A stretch of 30,287 bases of DNA from a virus, in IMG/VR virus record IMGVR_UViG_3300050821_002972, positions 1-30,287 of that record; one strand, 5' to 3'. Below are positions 27,840 through 30,287 of this stretch, piece by piece. Positions within the stretch are counted from its first letter, which is position 1; every line of letters starts with the position of its first letter. Position numbers and translations under genes: made by a program. Under the pieces are notes generated by a model. It was not told where the DNA came from. It saw only the letters and a list, made by a program, of their open reading frames with translations, and ran no database searches.

Positions 27840-28128
27840 CAATCGCCCCCGCCACCCGCGCCGCGAATCGCTCGTTCAGCCGGGCGAACAGCACTCCCTG
27901 TTTGCGCGCAGCCTCCGACATCACGCCGCCCAGTGCGCACGCCTGCATGCTGCCCCAGCCTCCGTGCGGCTTGGCGAGCGCATCCGGCACAGCGATGGCC
28001 CGCTCTCGCTTCTCGGGCACGTGGGCACCCGCCGCGATGCGCCGGTCGCGCTCGCGGTGCTTGCACGTCGGACAGCGCCCGCACTCGCAGCGGAGGCGTG
28101 AATTGGGAGTGCCTTTAGCGCGTGGCAA
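27832..28128 (-). CDS. Small zinc-binding protein
   Basis: TTG 28128 preceded by AGGAG with a seven-base gap lies inside the end of the resolvase gene and gives 98 residues. Residues 13-21 are CECGRCPTC followed by KHRERDRR, a tight four-Cys cluster with a basic helix, seen in small phage proteins near resolvases. The C-terminus is helical and Ala-rich. Its stop overlaps the methyltransferase start by a few bases. Confidence 0.55.
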   Translation of the reverse strand: MPRAKGTPNSRLRCECGRCPTCKHRERDRRIAAGAHVPEKRERAIAVPDALAKPHGGWGSMQACALGGVMSEAARKQGVLFARLNERFAARVAGAIGG

Positions 28129-28597
28129 TGAGTTGCTCCTGCACTGGGACCATTTCCAGTATTGTAATGTAGATCTCGACGCGCGGTTCACCGAGTAACC
28201 TGCGGCTTCCGTCCCAGTCCGCAATCTGTCGATCATCCTTGATGATGCCGGACTCCTGTAACATGTCACCCACCGCTTCTAGTAAGTTTGATAAGTCGGG
28301 ACAATCGAGGCGCATAAGTCCCGCTTTGGTCGGCGCTAAGTAAAATACCGCCTCGATGCCGATGGGATGCACGATGGGAAGCTCTACGCCGGCCGCGATC
28401 AACTTCGGTTTGATCGTCATGCACTGGCGGATCGCGTCGGCTTCCCAATCGCAATATGCCTGCGACGGCAGCACCTTGGGGAACCCGCCGCGCTTGCCGC
28501 ACACTCGGCACATGGGTCCGATGTTGACCACGCGTGGCGAGTTCTTCTTACTGCGGGTCACGCCGCGAACGACGAAGCCGGGAACGTCATTTGCCAT
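28115..28597 (-). CDS. rusA: RusA-like Holliday junction resolvase
   Basis: The 160-residue protein carries the RusA signature RLDCPDLSNLLEAVGDMLQE (Asp98, Asp101, Asn104, Asp111) followed by SGIIKDDRQI (Asp121, Asp122). These acidic residues bind the metal in RusA, which resolves four-way junctions in replicating phage DNA. An N-terminal CRVCGKRGG (30-38) is an extra Cys pair. ATG 28597 overlaps the exonuclease gene by 11 bases. Length fits the family, which is usually 120-150 residues. Confidence 0.85.
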   Translation of the reverse strand: MANDVPGFVVRGVTRSKKNSPRVVNIGPMCRVCGKRGGFPKVLPSQAYCDWEADAIRQCMTIKPKLIAAGVELPIVHPIGIEAVFYLAPTKAGLMRLDCPDLSNLLEAVGDMLQESGIIKDDRQIADWDGSRRLLGEPRVEIYITILEMVPVQEQLIATR

Positions 28598-29162
28598 TTG
28601 CGAGCCGTCGCGCCAGAGCGGCCGTCAGTCGCACGTCCACCAGGGCATCATGCGCGCCGTCCACGGCGATTCCGAAGTACTCGCACACCGTGCTCAGCTT
28701 CAGGTCTTTCGGTCGCGCGGCTTCCTGGTGCTCATCGAACCACCACATAGCCCGCTGGAGACAGTCTCGCACGTGGTAAGAGACCGGCAGGAACTGCGTT
28801 GCAAACAGTGCCTTGAGTCGCGGCCAGTCGAACGTGAGTGCGTTGTACCCGGCAGCCTTGGCCACGTAGTAGGGCGCTCCTGTGCGTTTCGACATCATCT
28901 CAATGCACAAATGAGGCCGGATGAAGTCCGAGAATTCAGCAGCCACGCGCGGCGCCGGCTTGGCATCCTTCCACGCTTCCTCGGTGTAGTGGTTGATCTC
29001 CAGCGCTTTCGGATCGCACGCGGCCGGATCGAACTTTATCTTTCGCTCGAAGTTGGCCAACTCTTCGCCGGTCGCGTCGTCAATGACGATTGCTGCGAGT
29101 TGAATCGACGGCTGCGTTTCGAGCACGCCACCAGTCTCGAAGTCAAAGTAAACTGTCTTCAC
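28587..29162 (-). CDS. 3'-5' exonuclease, DEDDh family
   Basis: A GTG at 29162 starts a 191-residue DnaQ-like exonuclease. Motif Exo I is FDFETGG (Asp7, Glu9), Exo II YNALTFDWPRLK (Asn107/Asp112), and Exo III AHDALVDVRLT (His171, Asp176). It would remove nucleotides from DNA 3' ends, for proofreading or recombination. No polymerase gene lies beside it; a RusA-like gene follows, so a recombination role fits. The upstream stop ends one base before the GTG. Confidence 0.88.
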   Translation of the reverse strand: MKTVYFDFETGGVLETQPSIQLAAIVIDDATGEELANFERKIKFDPAACDPKALEINHYTEEAWKDAKPAPRVAAEFSDFIRPHLCIEMMSKRTGAPYYVAKAAGYNALTFDWPRLKALFATQFLPVSYHVRDCLQRAMWWFDEHQEAARPKDLKLSTVCEYFGIAVDGAHDALVDVRLTAALARRLANGK

Positions 29163-29163
29163 G

Positions 29164-29886
29164 TCAGTTCACCGTGCCCGATCCGGCGCGGGGCTTGCGC
29201 TTCTGATGCGTGCCGCCCATCGTGACAGCCGACACCAACGGAGCCTCTTTGTCCAGTTCGCCGGCGAACTTCGTGCATTCCACGCCGGTCATGTGAAATC
29301 GATCGTCGCGCATTGGGATGGCGTTGTTGCAGGCTACGCAGCCCGTGTCTGGCTCACCGACGCCCGCTAAGATCTCCTGTGCCAGCGCGTCATCGCCTTC
29401 CTTCGCGCCCGCGATCACACGCTTCAGAAGCTCTCCTGTAGGTGTCACATCGACCCGCGTTCCGCCCTCAAATAACTGCCCCTGGCGCGGTCGTACGGAC
29501 AGCGTAATCACATCCGGAAGCCCCTTGAGGATCTCGTGCAGTTCCTCGGCGCGCACCGTCACGTGAACCGAGAATTCGAGCGTGAATTGCTGCTCATCGC
29601 GCAGCGCGTGAAAGGCGTACAGCACGTCTGGGAAGAATGAACTTAGTCCACCTTCGACGCCCGGCACCGGCACAATAAGCTCGATGTCTTTGAGCTTGTG
29701 CGTCAAGTCCACGCGCTTAGTGTCATTGTCGTAAATGCCGCCGCACTTGAGTTGGTCGGCGAGTAACCTCGGCAGCATCGCGCTAACCGTGAAGTTAACC
29801 TTCAGTCCGTCTTTCTTTGTTCGCCGGTGTGTCCACTCTTCAATGGACGCGTTTTCGATTGTCAGTTGCTCGTTGAGTTGTTCCAC
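29164..29886 (-). CDS. Hypothetical early protein, possible nucleic-acid binding
   Basis: A GTG at 29886 with AAGGAG four bases upstream starts a 240-residue protein. Its first two thirds form a beta-rich domain (KVNFTVSAMLPRLLADQLKC, then VPVPGVEGGLSSFFPDVLYA and FTLEFSVHVTVRAEELHEIL). The C-terminal third has a CVACNNAIPMRDDRFHMTGV knuckle with a later VECTKF, and ends in a basic KRKPRAGSGTVN tail. It lies just ahead of the exonuclease gene, so a role in recombination such as single-strand binding is possible, but I do not recognise the family. Confidence 0.6.
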   Translation of the reverse strand: MEQLNEQLTIENASIEEWTHRRTKKDGLKVNFTVSAMLPRLLADQLKCGGIYDNDTKRVDLTHKLKDIELIVPVPGVEGGLSSFFPDVLYAFHALRDEQQFTLEFSVHVTVRAEELHEILKGLPDVITLSVRPRQGQLFEGGTRVDVTPTGELLKRVIAGAKEGDDALAQEILAGVGEPDTGCVACNNAIPMRDDRFHMTGVECTKFAGELDKEAPLVSAVTMGGTHQKRKPRAGSGTVN

Positions 29887-29887
29887 G

Positions 29888-30100
29888 TTACTCCTTGATT
29901 TCGGTCTTCGGTGTAAGTTCGTTGCGCGCGGCCTGTCGATGGATCACGCCGAGGATCTCCAGCACACCGCGCTGCTGTGCTGGAGTCAGATCGGCGAACG
30001 TGTCGTAAAGAGCATCGAGCGTGGATCGGCGCGGGATACCGGCGTCTTTGCGCTTGCGCCGGGCGATGCCGGACAGAGGTGGTGGGGTTGGATCGGCCAT
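29888..30100 (-). CDS. Small basic helical protein
   Basis: ATG 30100 overlaps the previous stop (TGATG). The 70-residue product reads MADPTPPPLSGIARRKRKDA, then a helical part TLDALYDTFADLTPAQQRGV. The Pro-rich start, basic patch and helix resemble DNA-binding accessory proteins, but no family is recognised. Its TAA lies one base before the next gene, which carries a strong ribosome site. Confidence 0.5.
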   Translation of the reverse strand: MADPTPPPLSGIARRKRKDAGIPRRSTLDALYDTFADLTPAQQRGVLEILGVIHRQAARNELTPKTEIKE

Positions 30101-30252
30101 CAGTTGACCACCTTGCCGTCCGAGAACGCCGCCGCGCACTCGTCGAACGAGCACCCGGCGTCGAGCAACTCCGTGATAATGTCCGCGTCCTCAGCGGACT
30201 GTTGAGCCATCGCGGCGACCAGAGCCGCGTCCTGCTGGCTGGCTATCGGCAT
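30100..30252 (-). CDS. Small acidic hypothetical protein at the right edge
   Basis: The 50-residue product starts MPIASQQDAALVAAMAQQSA and continues EDADIITELLDAGCSFDECA, an acidic helical protein. TATAAA lies nine bases before the ATG (30267-30262) and AAGG gives a ribosome site, so a promoter may begin here. The TGA overlaps the next ATG. No family is recognised. Confidence 0.5.
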   Translation of the reverse strand: MPIASQQDAALVAAMAQQSAEDADIITELLDAGCSFDECAAAFSDGKVVN

Positions 30253-30287
30253 CGTCCGACCTTTATAGACTCACACGAAAACTGCCT

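Noticed and set aside
1-30287. CRISPR array, integrase, repressor or transposase
   Set aside because: No regularly spaced repeats, no tyrosine or serine recombinase motifs and no insertion sequence ends were seen.

Overview
The window (about 60% GC) is part of the genome of a tailed phage with siphovirus-type structural genes. Almost everything is read right to left on the minus strand in tightly overlapping operons joined by ATGA, GTGA or TGATG. No integrase, repressor, CRISPR array or rRNA gene is visible, so the lifestyle is undecided. Many genes have Shine-Dalgarno sites. Several others start only 5-7 bases after a -10 box of the form TANNNT, three of them an extended -10 (TGN-TANNNT). 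That is the layout of leaderless genes and points to a host that tolerates leaderless mRNA. Actinobacteria or Deinococcus-Thermus are candidates by inference only.

Right end, 30.25-23.5 kb: the DNA metabolism module. It holds small genes, a DEDDh 3'-5' exonuclease, a RusA-like resolvase, a C5-cytosine DNA methyltransferase, a DpdA/TGT-like 7-deazaguanine transglycosylase, a probable replication protein and a string of very small zinc-binding proteins. Terminase small and large subunits follow (23.46-21.74 kb).

Middle, 21.65-15.13 kb: an unusual cassette lies between terminase and portal. It starts at a TTGACA promoter whose spacer holds a helically phased GATAC/GTATC operator. The first gene encodes a ribbon-helix-helix-like protein. 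Then come three glycosyltransferases, three SAM methyltransferases, a nucleotide-sugar epimerase, an HNH endonuclease, two tiny membrane proteins, a zinc protein, a hypothetical protein and a tiny HTH-like protein. It looks like a phage-encoded pathway that makes and methylates a glycan. A second strong promoter faces the other way, antisense to the terminase gene.

Left half, 15.1-1 kb: portal, KTSC and zinc-ribbon proteins, Mu F-like minor head protein and three unknown genes. A short inverted island (8.9-10.3 kb) follows, with plus-strand genes including an HK97 gp10-like protein and a tRNA-like remnant on the minus strand. Next are a head maturation protease with a nested scaffold start, a decoration-like protein, the major capsid protein, a terminator, head-tail connectors interleaved with a probable lysis pair, tail terminator, tail tube, tail chaperones with a -1 frameshift, and the start of the tape measure gene, which runs off the left edge.
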